DNA from: Cryptosporangium minutisporangium
GTDB lineage: Bacteria > Actinomycetota > Actinomycetes > Mycobacteriales > Cryptosporangiaceae
Reading direction: 5' to 3'
NCBI RefSeq assembly: GCF_039536245.1
Contig: NZ_BAAAYN010000044.1
Location: 127,169 to 191,168 of the forward strand
Length of the DNA stretch: 64,000 bases
In this document: positions 43,328 to 51,681 of the stretch, in pieces
Numbering within the stretch: the first letter of the stretch is position 1
Layout of the letters: each line of letters starts with the position of its first letter
Program-made: the position numbers and the translations under genes
The notes under the pieces: model-generated
The model's database searches: none
Told to the model about the DNA's origin: nothing
Seen by the model: the letters and a program-made list of their open reading frames with translations, nothing else

Positions 43328-44551
43328 ATGGCGACCGTTGCGCTGCTCGGCACGTTCGACACCAAGGGCGACGAGTACACCTGGCTCCGCGACCGGCTCC
43401 GCGAGTTCGGCGTCGACGTCATCACGATCGACGTCGGTTCGTTCTCCACCAGCACGCTCGCGGACGTGCGCTCCGACGAGGTGCTGGCCGCAGCCGGCGC
43501 CGACCCCTCCACGCTGCGCGAACGCCGCGATCGCGGCGAGATGATGACCGCGATGGGAACCGGCGCCGCCCTCGTCGTCCGCCGCTTGTTCGACCAGGGC
43601 CGGGTGCACGGGCTACTCGCCGTAGGTGGCTCCGGTGGTTCGTCGGTGGCGGCGCCCGCCATGCAGGCGCTGCCGATCGGCGTCCCCAAACTGCTTGTTT
43701 CGACGATGGCCAGCGGCGACGTCCAGCCTTACGTCGGCGAAGTGGACGCGACGTTGATGTACTCGGTCGTCGACGTCGCGGGCATCAACTCGGTCTCGGA
43801 GGCGGTGCTCGGGAACGCCGCAGCCGGCATCGCGGGCATGGCCCGCGCGTACGAACGGCGGGCGCCGACGGCCGACCGTAAGCCACTCGTCGGGCTGACG
43901 ATGTTCGGCGTCACCACCCCGGCCGCGGACGAGGCGCGCGAGCGCCTGACCGAGCTCGGCTACGAGGTGCTGGTCTTCCACGCGACCGGCACCGGCGGTC
44001 GGGCGATGGAGAAGCTCGTCGAGTCGGGGATGCTGGCCGGGGTCTGTGACCTGACGACGACCGAGCTCTGCGACGACCTCGTCGGCGGGGTGCTCAGCGC
44101 CGGTCCGGGGCGGCTGGAGGTCGCCGGGCGGCTGGGCGTGCCGCAGGTGGTCAGCGTGGGGGCGCTGGACATGGTCAACTTCGGGCCCCGCGAGACGGTG
44201 CCGCACCAGTTCGAGGAACGGAACCTGTTCGTGCACAACCCCACGGTGACGCTCATGCGGACGACGCCGGAGGAGATGGCCGAGCTCGGGCGCCGGATCG
44301 CGTTGAAGCTGGCGGCGTCGACCGGGCCGACCGCGCTGTTCCTTCCGCTTCGCGGCGTCAGCGCGATCGACGTCGACGGCGGACCGTTCCGGGACGCATC
44401 CGCGGACGCGGCCTTGTTCGACGCGCTGCGGTCCGAGCTGGCCGGGTCGGGTGTGTCGGTGTTCGAGCTGGACGTGGCGATCAACGACGCCGGGTTCGGC
44501 GCCGCGGCGGCGGAGGCGCTGCACGCGTTCATCAAGGGAGCTTCGACATGA
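43328..44551 (+). CDS. Tm-1-like ATP-binding protein (UPF0261)
   Basis: The 407-aa protein begins with [20 protein letters not shown] and contains [36 protein letters not shown] and [19 protein letters not shown], the marks of the UPF0261 family. The family includes the N-terminal half of plant Tm-1, a virus-resistance protein that binds ATP. Bacterial members are enzymes or carriers of unknown reaction, almost always paired with a PEP-hydrolase-like TIM barrel, as here. The ATG at 43328 has AAAGGTGAGG upstream. It overlaps the next gene by ATGA. Confidence 0.88.
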   Translation: MATVALLGTFDTKGDEYTWLRDRLREFGVDVITIDVGSFSTSTLADVRSDEVLAAAGADPSTLRERRDRGEMMTAMGTGAALVVRRLFDQGRVHGLLAVGGSGGSSVAAPAMQALPIGVPKLLVSTMASGDVQPYVGEVDATLMYSVVDVAGINSVSEAVLGNAAAGIAGMARAYERRAPTADRKPLVGLTMFGVTTPAADEARERLTELGYEVLVFHATGTGGRAMEKLVESGMLAGVCDLTTTELCDDLVGGVLSAGPGRLEVAGRLGVPQVVSVGALDMVNFGPRETVPHQFEERNLFVHNPTVTLMRTTPEEMAELGRRIALKLAASTGPTALFLPLRGVSAIDVDGGPFRDASADAALFDALRSELAGSGVSVFELDVAINDAGFGAAAAEALHAFIKGAST

Positions 44552-45384
44552 GCAGGCAAGAGGTTCTGGCGAGGTTCCGGGCTGCGGTCGCGGCCGGTCG
44601 GCCGATCATCGGCGGCGGCGCCGGCACCGGGATCACCGCGAAGTCCGCCGAGGCCGGCGGTATCGACCTGCTGATCATCTACAACTCGGGCCGGTTCCGG
44701 ATGGCTGGTCGCGGGTCGCTCTCCGGGCTACTGCCCTACGGCGACGCGAACGCGATCGTGATGGAGATGGCCTCTGAGGTACTTCCGGTCGTTTCGCGGA
44801 CGCCGGTGCTGGCCGGAGTGTGCGGCACCGATCCGTTCCGCGTGATGCCGTACTTCCTGCGCCAGATTCGCGACATCGGATTCGCCGGTGTACAGAATTT
44901 TCCGACGGTCGGCCTGATCGATGGGGTGTTCCGCGCGAACCTCGAAGAGACCGGAATGGGGTACGGGCTCGAAGTCGACATGATCCGGCAGGCGCACGAG
45001 CTGGACCTGCTCACTGCGCCGTACGTGTTCGACGAGGAGCAGGCCGCCGACATGGCGCGCGCCGGTGCCGACATCCTGGTGCCGCACATGGGCCTGACGA
45101 CGTCCGGGACGATCGGTGCGCAGACGGCGCTCACACTTTCCGAGGCCGCGGCGCGGGTTCAAGCGTTGGCGGACGCCGCTCGGCGGGTGAACCCGGACAT
45201 CCTCTGCCTGTGCCACGGCGGTCCGATCGCCGAGCCGGCCGATGCGCAGTACGTGCTCGCGCACACCGAGGGCGTGGTCGGTTTCTTCGGAGCGTCGTCG
45301 ATCGAGCGCCTCCCCACCGAGGTGGGCATCCGCAAGCAGACCGAAGACTTCAAAGCGCTGACGTTCAAGTCCTCAGGGCAGTAG
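44548..45384 (+). CDS. Phosphoenolpyruvate-hydrolase-family TIM-barrel protein
   Basis: The 278-aa protein has the TIM-barrel pattern of the PEP_hydrolase/TIM-br_sig_trns family: [62 protein letters not shown] and [10 protein letters not shown]. In plant Tm-1 this family forms the second half of the polypeptide; here it is a separate, translationally coupled gene. The reaction is undefined. The last 12 bp overlap the convergent toxin remnant. Confidence 0.88.
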   Translation: MSRQEVLARFRAAVAAGRPIIGGGAGTGITAKSAEAGGIDLLIIYNSGRFRMAGRGSLSGLLPYGDANAIVMEMASEVLPVVSRTPVLAGVCGTDPFRVMPYFLRQIRDIGFAGVQNFPTVGLIDGVFRANLEETGMGYGLEVDMIRQAHELDLLTAPYVFDEEQAADMARAGADILVPHMGLTTSGTIGAQTALTLSEAAARVQALADAARRVNPDILCLCHGGPIAEPADAQYVLAHTEGVVGFFGASSIERLPTEVGIRKQTEDFKALTFKSSGQ

Positions 45385-45742
45385 TGGCAGCCGACGAATC
45401 CGAAGGCAGTCGTCGCCCAGCACTGCCACGGCGCCTTCGACCAGATCCCCTTCCATCGACTCGAGGTTGGCGAGGATGATCGCCGCTTGGTCGGCGGCGC
45501 GGCGGCCGACCAAGCGGCGGATCAGTACTACCGACGGCCTCCGCGAGCGGCGCATCGCGAGTAACGCGCCGAAGTCGGTATAGGCCGAGATCAGGACTCG
45601 GATTTCGGCATCCGCCCGTTCGAGAAGTTCGAGGTCGGAAGCGGCCTGCATGCCGTAGTCGCGTACGTGCGCGGCATCGTGCGGCTTCGGCGAGGCACTT
45701 CGCGACGAGCGGGGAGACGTTGTTGTCCACCAGGAACTTCAA
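45373..45742 (-). pseudogene. DUF5615 PIN-like toxin gene, frameshifted
   Basis: A start TTG at 45742 encodes MKFLVDNNVSPLVAKCLAEA, the exact N-terminus expected of DUF5615 PIN-like proteins with the metal-binding Asp (VDNN). At about 45682 two bases appear to be missing. The family sequence resumes in another frame as HDAAHVRDYGMQAASDLELL and runs to 45373 with the conserved LISAYTDFGALLAMRR. As written the gene cannot give the full protein. Either it is decayed, or there is a sequencing error in a GC run. The start overlaps the antitoxin stop (TTGA), the usual coupling for this pair. Confidence 0.8.
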
Positions 45743-45969
45743 GCCGAAAGCCTCAGCGGAAGCGCCCTTTCTCGGACCGCGACCGCTGCGAAGCGGAGGG
45801 CTTCCGTGATGTCGTCCGGCGTCAGATCGGGGAGCTCAGTGCAGATCTCGTCTGAGCTCATTCCGTCGGCGACCATGGCCACGACAGTCGTCACCGGAAT
45901 CCGCAGTCCATGGATGCACGGTTGGCCGTCCATGATCGCCGGATCCACGGTGATCCGTTCGAACACCAT
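45739..45969 (-). CDS. DUF433 antitoxin
   Basis: The 76-aa protein matches the DUF433 family: MVFERITVDPAIMDGQPCIH, then GLRIPVTTVVAMVADGMSSD and LPDLTPDDITEALRF with a helix-turn-helix. It is the DNA-binding antitoxin normally encoded just before a DUF5615 toxin, as here. The ATG at 45969 is used because the family begins there. It appears intact although its toxin is frameshifted. Confidence 0.88.
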   Translation of the reverse strand: MVFERITVDPAIMDGQPCIHGLRIPVTTVVAMVADGMSSDEICTELPDLTPDDITEALRFAAVAVRERALPLRLSA

Positions 45970-46083
45970 GTGGCGGACCGTACTCCGCAGGTCAGGGGCT
46001 AGCGGCGGTGTGATGCTGCTACTAGCCAACTGCGGCGTCGTCCATCTCATTCCAACGAGTGTGCCTGAGGTTGATGCGCTCGG

Positions 46084-46263
46084 TCAGGGGCCGGACGGGG
46101 GGCGGATGTTGATGGGCGCGTCGAAGTCGTAGAACTCGGTCGTCGACGTGCCGTCGCGGCCCGTCACCGTGATCCGCCGGATGACATCGTCGGCGACCCA
46201 CACCTCGATCCGGGACACCGTCGACGGATACTCCAGCTCGAACCAGGCCAGCTGACCTCGGCG
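46084..46263 (-). pseudogene. 3' fragment of a lipoprotein-like gene
   Basis: A 59-residue frame without a start codon reads GQLAWFELEYPSTVSRIEVW, then VADDVIRRITVTGRDGTSTT and EFYDFDAPINIRPPSGP before the stop. The pattern of strands ending YDFxxPxxIxxPP is the C-terminal end of LppX/LprG-like actinobacterial lipoproteins. A TGA stands directly upstream in frame, and the signal peptide and first two thirds are absent. It is a remnant. Confidence 0.6.
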
Positions 46264-46585
46264 TCAAGGTTCATGGCGAGTAGGACGACCCCATCGACCT
46301 TTCAGGCGTCTCGAGGGCCTGGAGCCGAGGGTCGGATAGGCCACCGCGTCAGTCCAGATGCCGAGAACGCCCGCGACGGTCGCCAGTCCCGGCAACACGA
46401 GCGAGCCAGACCAGGACGACATCTGGCGCACCGCAATTTGGCCACCGTCGGACGCCGAGCAACCGCCATCCGTAATCACGGCGCCTACCTCCAGGTCTAA
46501 GGCCCTCCGCCCGACCGATTGTCGAGTGGTCAACGCTTTGCTGATCGGTGAGGGGTTGGGAACTCGGCAATCCGTGGTGACGACC
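46264..46585. other. Gene-poor stretch between the lipoprotein remnant and tRNA-Gly
   Basis: No gene is supported. A minus-strand frame runs from the tRNA through this stretch, but its first part is a translation of the tRNA, and the rest has no recognisable domain apart from one hydrophobic segment (VLPGLATVAGVLGIW). Decayed DNA is the likely explanation. Confidence 0.45.
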
Positions 46586-46598
46586 TGAGCGGGTGACG
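46586..46598. repeat. 13-bp duplication of the tRNA-Gly 3' end
   Basis: TGAGCGGGTGACG occurs here and at 46700-46712, where it covers the 3' end of tRNA-Gly(CCC) and its first flanking bases. The copies are 114 bp apart in the same orientation, as expected for an attachment-site remnant, though the length is short. Confidence 0.5.
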
Positions 46599-46624
46599 CA
46601 CCGCGACCCTCGCACCGTGGGGTT

Positions 46625-46684
46625 TCCGGGGCTCGGCCCCGGAGCGAAATGGCGAAGAGGCCCTGGTCAGCGCGTTCCGCTGAC
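46625..46684 (-). terminator. Hairpins downstream of tRNA-Gly
   Basis: Two perfect stems lie 3' of the tRNA on the minus strand: GTCAGCG-N5-CGCTGAC (46666-46684) and TCCGGGGC-TCG-GCCCCGGA (46625-46643). They should end or help process the tRNA transcript. Confidence 0.65.
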
Positions 46685-46701
46685 ACAGAGCCCCACCTTT
46701 G

Positions 46702-46772
46702 AGCGGGTGACGGGAATCGAACCCGCACTGTCAGCTTGGGAAGCTGATGTTCTGCCATTGAACTACACCCGC
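46702..46772 (-). tRNA. tRNA-Gly(CCC)
   Basis: The minus strand folds as a 71-nt cloverleaf. The acceptor stem is GCGGGTG (46766-46772) with CACCCGC (46703-46709) and discriminator U. The anticodon stem TCAGC/GCTGA encloses the loop TTCCCAA, giving anticodon CCC, and the T arm contains GGTTCGATTCC. The CCA end is not encoded. It reads glycine GGG codons. Confidence 0.95.
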
Positions 46773-46857
46773 AGCGCTGGCTACTTTAGCGTCTCTTCGC
46801 AGCCATCGAGGCGGCACCCCATAGGATCGGGCACCAAAACAGGAATCTCCGTGCGTA

Positions 46858-46889
46858 GCAACGGTTGCAACGGTGTAATCGTCGCAACG
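46858..46889 (+). promoter_or_regulatory. Repeated GCAACGG motif before ltrA
   Basis: GCAACGG occurs at 46858, 46867 and 46883, the first two forming a dyad around GTTGCAAC (46864-46871). The motif lies 24-55 bp before the LtrA start codon. Operator function is only suggested. Confidence 0.3.
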
Positions 46890-46912
46890 GCCACCGCCAC
46901 GGGGAGACCACT

Positions 46913-48052
46913 ATGACCGTGCCCACGCAGCGCTACTGGCGTCGCGCCGAACTCCGCCGCGACGAGGAGGACGGCCGGCACCGCCCGGTCGGCTGGCTCG
47001 AGCTCTTCTTCGACCTGGTCTTCGTCGTCATCATCGGCGTGCTCGCCGAGGAACTCATCCACGACACCCACCACTTACCTGGCTTCGCCCTCCAGTTCAT
47101 GGCCGTCTTCTGGGTCTGGAACGCGTTCACGTACTACAACGAACGGTTCGAGAGCGACGGGCTGGAGAACCGTCTCTTTACGTTCCTGGCGATAGTTACC
47201 GTCGCGGGCCTCGCCGTCTGGGCACCGCACGGGCTCGACGACAACTACGTCGGGTTCGCCGGGGCGTATCTGGCCGCCCGCGGTCTGAACATCGCACTCT
47301 GGCTCCGGGCCGGCGTCCACGAGCGGACTTTCCTGCCCATCGCGCTGCGGTTCGCCACCGGCTACGCGATCGCCGTCGCGTTGATCGTGGCCAGCACCGC
47401 CTTCGACGGAGCGCTCCGCACCACCCTCTTCGGCCTCGCGGTCGTCGTCGAGATCGTCACGCCCTCGTTCACCGCGAAACAGCAGAGCGTGCTTCCGCCG
47501 CTGAGCCGGTCGAAGTGGCCGGAGCGGTTCGGGCTGTTCACGATGATCGTGCTCGGCGAGACGATCATCGGGGTGATCCATGCCCTGTCGGATGCCGAGG
47601 ACAAGGACCTGGTCAGCGGCGTCCTGGGGCTCGCGATCGGCTTCGCGTTCTGGTGGCTGTACTACGACTTCATCGCCCGGCGTCCGTCCCGCCAGCAGAT
47701 CCTGACCGCGCTGGCATGGGTCTACCTGCACCTGGTCACCCTGCTCGCGATCACGGTCGCCGGCGCGGGGGTGAGCATCGCTCTCTCCGGCCACGACGTT
47801 CCGGGCCTGCTGTTCGTGGGCGTCGGTGCGGCGCTGGCGTCCCTCGGCGTTCTGGAGACGACGCTGGAGCGCGACAAGTCGGAGCCGACCCACCGGATCT
47901 TCAGCCCGGCTCTGAAGATCGGCTTGGGCGTCGGCCTCGCCGCGGTGGCGTTGCTGCCGCTGCATTGGTCACCCGTGGTGGCGCTCGCGACCTGCCTACT
48001 CGTGCTCGCGGTGCCGGCGCTCTACGGCGCGCGGGTCTGGTACCAGCGGTAG
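46913..48052 (+). CDS. Low-temperature-requirement protein A (LtrA) family membrane protein
   Basis: The 379-aa protein has about ten to twelve membrane helices and the LtrA signatures VGWLELFFDLVFVVIIGVLA at the start, FVWNAFTYYNERFE-like (VFWVWNAFTYYNERFE), FTMIVLGETIIGVIHALSD and FAFWWLYYDFIARR. LtrA was named in Listeria for growth in the cold; the biochemical function is unknown. The ATG at 46913 follows GGGGAG. Confidence 0.88.
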   Translation: MTVPTQRYWRRAELRRDEEDGRHRPVGWLELFFDLVFVVIIGVLAEELIHDTHHLPGFALQFMAVFWVWNAFTYYNERFESDGLENRLFTFLAIVTVAGLAVWAPHGLDDNYVGFAGAYLAARGLNIALWLRAGVHERTFLPIALRFATGYAIAVALIVASTAFDGALRTTLFGLAVVVEIVTPSFTAKQQSVLPPLSRSKWPERFGLFTMIVLGETIIGVIHALSDAEDKDLVSGVLGLAIGFAFWWLYYDFIARRPSRQQILTALAWVYLHLVTLLAITVAGAGVSIALSGHDVPGLLFVGVGAALASLGVLETTLERDKSEPTHRIFSPALKIGLGVGLAAVALLPLHWSPVVALATCLLVLAVPALYGARVWYQR

Positions 48053-48100
48053 ACGGGAACGGGGCAACAGCGCTCGGAACCCCGCCGGTAGGGTGCGGAC

Positions 48101-48682
48101 ATGCTGCTCTCCGACCGGGACCTTCGCGCCGAGATCGACGCAGGCCGGCTGGGCCTCGACCCGTACGAGCCGGAGCTCGTGCAGCCCTCCAGCATCGACG
48201 TGCGACTGGACCGCTGGTTCCGGGTGTTCCGGAACATGCAGTACACGCACATCGATCCGGCGGAGCGTCAGGACGACTTGACCGAGCTGGTCGAGACGCC
48301 GGACAAGAGCCCGTTCGTCCTGCACCCCGGCGAGTTCGTGCTCGGTTCGACGCTGGAGCAGGTCACGCTCCCCGACGACCTGGCCGGGCGGCTCGAGGGC
48401 AAGTCCAGCCTCGGCCGCCTGGGCCTGTTGACGCACTCCACTGCGGGCTTCATCGACCCGGGGTTCTCCGGTCACGTGACGCTGGAGCTCTCGAACGTCG
48501 CGAACCTGCCGATCACGCTCTGGCCCGGCATGAAGATCGGCCAGCTCTGCCTGTTCCGGTTGTCGTCGCCGGCGTCCGAGCCGTACGGGTCGGCGGTGTT
48601 CGGCTCTCGGTACCAGGGCCAGCGGGGGCCGACGCCGTCGCGCTCGTGGCAGAGCTTCCGCACCTGGTCCACCGAGCGCTGA
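48101..48682 (+). CDS. dcd: dCTP deaminase, probably bifunctional (dCTP to dUMP)
   Basis: The 193-aa enzyme has the dUTPase/dCTP-deaminase fold, with [20 protein letters not shown] and [14 protein letters not shown] carrying the catalytic Glu and Ser-Arg pair, and a C-terminal [15 protein letters not shown] tail that closes the active site. The Thr-Ala after His in THSTAGF is as in the mycobacterial Dcd-Dut, which both deaminates dCTP and hydrolyses dUTP. It supplies dUMP for thymidylate synthesis. The last codons and stop lie in a 16-bp duplication. Confidence 0.95.
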   Translation: MLLSDRDLRAEIDAGRLGLDPYEPELVQPSSIDVRLDRWFRVFRNMQYTHIDPAERQDDLTELVETPDKSPFVLHPGEFVLGSTLEQVTLPDDLAGRLEGKSSLGRLGLLTHSTAGFIDPGFSGHVTLELSNVANLPITLWPGMKIGQLCLFRLSSPASEPYGSAVFGSRYQGQRGPTPSRSWQSFRTWSTER

Positions 48683-48710
48683 CGCGCGTCCCGGCCGAGC
48701 GCTGACGCGC
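48672..48710. repeat. 16-bp direct repeat at the end of dcd
   Basis: CCGAGCGCTGACGCGC at 48672-48687 contains the last codons and the TGA of dcd, and recurs at 48695-48710, 23 bp downstream. A local duplication has copied the gene end. Confidence 0.8.
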
Positions 48711-48716
48711 TCGGTC

Positions 48717-48781
48717 GCGCTGATTTACGTCAAACTCGCCTCCAGCAGCGTCGTGGAAGCGGATTCGACGTAAATCAGCGC
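48717..48781. terminator. 65-bp inverted repeat between dcd and the CBS gene
   Basis: GCGCTGATTTACGTC (48717-48731) and GACGTAAATCAGCGC (48767-48781) are perfect 15-bp arms. The inner 35 bp can continue the stem imperfectly to an apical GCAGCGTCGT. It lies between convergent stop codons at 48682 and 48839 and probably ends both transcripts. The AT-rich arms are unlike local composition. Confidence 0.7.
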
Positions 48782-48838
48782 CGACGCACGTCGACGCGGG
48801 CCGACGCGCCGCGGTACTCCGCGGCGCGCCCGGTGGCG

Positions 48839-49867
48839 TCAGACCGCGGCGGCCTCTTCGCCGAAGACCGCGTGCAGGACGTCGTCGAGCGTCACCACGC
48901 CCACCGGCGTCACGCCGTCGGTGACCAGGACGAAGTGCACCCGCTCCCGCCGCATGAGCACGAGCAGGTCGGCCAGCGTCGTCGACGGCGGCACGGCCTT
49001 CAGCGTCCGGATCTTCGACGGCGGCAGCGGCGCACGCCGCTCCGCCCCGCTGATCCCCAACACGTCCTTGACGTGCACGAATCCGAGGATCTCCCGGCTC
49101 TCCCGATCCACGACCGGGAACCGCGAGCGCCGGACCCGGGTCGCGAGCACCTCCAGTGCCGCCGGGCTGACCTCCTGGTTGACGGTGTCGACCTGCGGCC
49201 AGGGCACCGCCACCGTGCCTGCGGTCTTCTCCGCGAGCGAGAGCGCGCCGGTGATGCGCTTGTGGTCCTCGGCGTCGAGCAGTCCTTCGGTCCGTGACTC
49301 GGCGACCAGGCTGGCCAGCTCGTCCGCGGTGTAGACGGTCTTCACCGCGTCCTTCGACTCGATGCCGATCGCCCCGAGCAGTGTCCGGGAGACCCACTTC
49401 AGCGCCACCAGGATCGGCCGGGTTGCCTGGGCGAACCAGAGCATCGGCGCACCGAGCCACAGCACGGCCTTCTCCGGGCCGGCCAGCGCGATGTTCTTCG
49501 GCACCATCTCACCGAGCACGGTGTGCAGGAACACCACGATCGCCAGCGCCAGCACGAACGCGATCGGGTGCAGCAGATCGTCGGGGACGCCGAGCGAGTG
49601 GAACGGCGCTTCGAGCAGGTGGGCGAGCGTCGGCTCAGCGATCGCGCCGAGGCCGAGCGAACAGATCGTGATGCCCAGCTGGGCGCCGGCGATCATCAGC
49701 GGGATCTGGTTCATCGCCCGGAGCGCCGCTGCAGCCCGGCGGGAGCCGAGCGCCGCCATCGGCTCCAGCTGCGTGCGGCGGGACGCGATCAGCGCGAACT
49801 CGCCACCCACGAAGAACGCGTTCCCGAGCAGCAGCAGGACCGTGACGGCCAACGCGAGCGTGCTCAC
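48839..49867 (-). CDS. CNNM/HlyC-type membrane protein with CBS pair
   Basis: The 342-aa protein has a DUF21/CNNM transmembrane domain (about 1-190; LLLLGNAFFVGGEFALIASR and LGAIAEPTLAHLLEAPF) and two CBS domains (about 205-335). It lacks the C-terminal CorC_HlyC domain present in its upstream neighbour, so the two may form a heteromer. The family exports magnesium or cobalt or senses it. Start GTG 49867 overlaps the neighbour's stop by four bases. Confidence 0.87.
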   Translation of the reverse strand: MSTLALAVTVLLLLGNAFFVGGEFALIASRRTQLEPMAALGSRRAAAALRAMNQIPLMIAGAQLGITICSLGLGAIAEPTLAHLLEAPFHSLGVPDDLLHPIAFVLALAIVVFLHTVLGEMVPKNIALAGPEKAVLWLGAPMLWFAQATRPILVALKWVSRTLLGAIGIESKDAVKTVYTADELASLVAESRTEGLLDAEDHKRITGALSLAEKTAGTVAVPWPQVDTVNQEVSPAALEVLATRVRRSRFPVVDRESREILGFVHVKDVLGISGAERRAPLPPSKIRTLKAVPPSTTLADLLVLMRRERVHFVLVTDGVTPVGVVTLDDVLHAVFGEEAAAV

Positions 49868-51453
49868 TGGGCCTTCCCTCGTGACCCGACCGACGAGAGG
49901 TTCCCGTCGCCTTGGGGCGCTGTCGTCTGTTCGGACGCCGCTGAGCTGCGCTCCGCGGCACGGGCTGCATCGTCGTGCTGCTCGACCTGCTCCGGCGCGT
50001 CGCCGTCACCAGCGCTGGACGCGGCGACCGCGGCGTCCCCGGAGCCCTCGGAGCCCGCAGCGTCCGAAGAGCGGAGCGCACGGGGGCGGTCGGTCTCCGA
50101 CGCGTCGCCGGTTTCGCGCGCGGACGCCGCCCGGGCGGCCGCAGCCTCCGCGGCCCGGGCGCGCTGCTCCTCGAGCCACTCCGCCGCCGGCCGCACCTTC
50201 ACCTGCTCGATGCGGTGTCGCTCGACCGACGTGACGATGAACGTCCAGCCGTTGAACTCCACCCGTTCGCCCTCGACCGGAATGCGTCCGAGCTGCGACA
50301 TCACGAAACCTGCGAGCGTCTCGTACGGGCCGTCCGGCAGCCGGAACCCGGTCTCCTCGGCGAGCTCGTCCTCGCGCAGCAGGCCGGGCACCAAGCGGGC
50401 CTGGTCGGCGTCGGGCGCGGTGATCCGGGGTGCGTCCAGGCTGGTGGGCGGGTCGTACTCGTCGTCGATCTCGCCGACCAGCTCCTCCACCAGGTCCTCG
50501 GTCGTGACGATGCCGTCGGTGCCGCCGTACTCGTCGACGACGACCGCCAGCTCGGCACCGGCCGCACGCAGCGCCGCGAGCACCCCGTCGAGATCGAGGC
50601 TCTCCGGGACCAGCACGGGATCACGCGAGATCGACCGGGCCAGCGTCTCCGAGCGGCGCTGGGCCGGTACGCCGAGCGCGTCGATGACGCCGACCACGCC
50701 CACGACCTGATCGAGCGTGTCGATGTAGATCGGGAACCGGGTGTGGCCGGACGCGGTGGCCAGCGCGAGCAGGTCGTCGACGGTGGCGGTCGCCTCCAGA
50801 CCGACGACGTCCACGCGCGGCGTCATCGCCTCGGCTGCCCGCTTGTCGCCGAACCGGATCGTCCGCTGGAGCAGCGTCGCGGTCTCGGTCGGCAGCGCGC
50901 CGGCCCGGGCGGAGATCGCGGCCAGCAGCCCGAGCTCCTCGGGGGAGCGGGCGCTGGCCAGCTCCTCCTGTGGCTCGATGCCCAGGCGTCGGACGATGAT
51001 GTTCGCGGTGCCGTTGAGCACCGCGATGATCGGCCGGAGAATCGTCGAGAAGACTCGGAGCGGCCCCGCGGTCCAGAGCGCGACACCGCGCGGACGGGCC
51101 AGCGCCGCGTTCTTCGGGACCAGTTCGCCGAAGAGCATCGAGATGAGCGTCGCCAGCAGCAGCGCGATCGCGACCGCCACGCCGTCGGCGAGGTTCTTAC
51201 TGCCCGGCAACAGGGACGTCAGCGGGTGCAGCAGCTGTGCGATCGCGGGCTCGGCCAGGTATCCGGTGAGCAGCGCGCTGAGCGTGATGCCCAGCTGCGC
51301 GCCGGAGAGCTGGAACGAGAGGGAGTGCAGCGCGTTGGAGAGCCGTCGCGCTGAGCGGTCACCCTGGGCGGCCTGCTCCTCGATGCTCGCTCGGTCGACC
51401 GTGACCAGCGAGAACTCCGCCGCCACGAAGAAAGCGTTCGCGGCGGTCAGCAC
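49864..51453 (-). CDS. CNNM/HlyC-type protein with CBS and CorC_HlyC domains
   Basis: In 529 residues the order is a CNNM/DUF21 membrane domain (1-190), CBS pair (about 215-345), CorC_HlyC domain (LREDELAEETGFRLPDGPYE to RIEQVKVRPA, about 355-425), then a roughly 100-residue Ala/Glu/Ser/Asp-rich tail. The GTG at 51453 cuts into the first membrane helix. The family pattern continues upstream as IDVLLPLIAFAVLTAANAFF to an ATA at 51486 that has AGAGGTG 8 bases before it, so the true start may be that ATA (or a CTG at 51468). It is the first gene of the pair. Confidence 0.85.
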   Translation of the reverse strand: MLTAANAFFVAAEFSLVTVDRASIEEQAAQGDRSARRLSNALHSLSFQLSGAQLGITLSALLTGYLAEPAIAQLLHPLTSLLPGSKNLADGVAVAIALLLATLISMLFGELVPKNAALARPRGVALWTAGPLRVFSTILRPIIAVLNGTANIIVRRLGIEPQEELASARSPEELGLLAAISARAGALPTETATLLQRTIRFGDKRAAEAMTPRVDVVGLEATATVDDLLALATASGHTRFPIYIDTLDQVVGVVGVIDALGVPAQRRSETLARSISRDPVLVPESLDLDGVLAALRAAGAELAVVVDEYGGTDGIVTTEDLVEELVGEIDDEYDPPTSLDAPRITAPDADQARLVPGLLREDELAEETGFRLPDGPYETLAGFVMSQLGRIPVEGERVEFNGWTFIVTSVERHRIEQVKVRPAAEWLEEQRARAAEAAAARAASARETGDASETDRPRALRSSDAAGSEGSGDAAVAASSAGDGDAPEQVEQHDDAARAAERSSAASEQTTAPQGDGNLSSVGSRGKAQ

Positions 51454-51629
51454 AGCGAACGCGATCAGGGGTAGTAGGACGTCTATGACCGGTCACCTCT
51501 TCTTGAGGCGACTATGTCGGGGTCTCACGACAACCAATGGTACGGCTCGATGTCTCGCCGCACCCGTATCAGTCCTGTCGGACATGTAACGCTTCCCGAC
51601 CCACACGGCCCGATCGGCCCGTGAACGTC

Positions 51630-51667
51630 GGAGGGCGGCCACCCCGGTGAAGGGACGGCCGCCCTCC
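51630..51667 (-). terminator. Terminator of the Fe-S reductase gene
   Basis: GGAGGGCGGCC (51630-51640) and GGCCGCCCTCC (51657-51667) form a perfect 11-bp stem with a 16-nt loop, 15 bp beyond the stop of the minus-strand reductase gene. Confidence 0.75.
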
Positions 51668-51681
51668 TGGCGGGAGAAAGC

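Noticed and set aside
46264-46758. 164-residue protein on the minus strand
   Set aside because: Its first residues translate the tRNA-Gly gene; the remainder has no domain or start signal.
45373-46772. Intact genomic island or prophage
   Set aside because: No integrase, transposase or phage gene is present; only a toxin-antitoxin remnant, a gene fragment and a 13-bp repeat remain.
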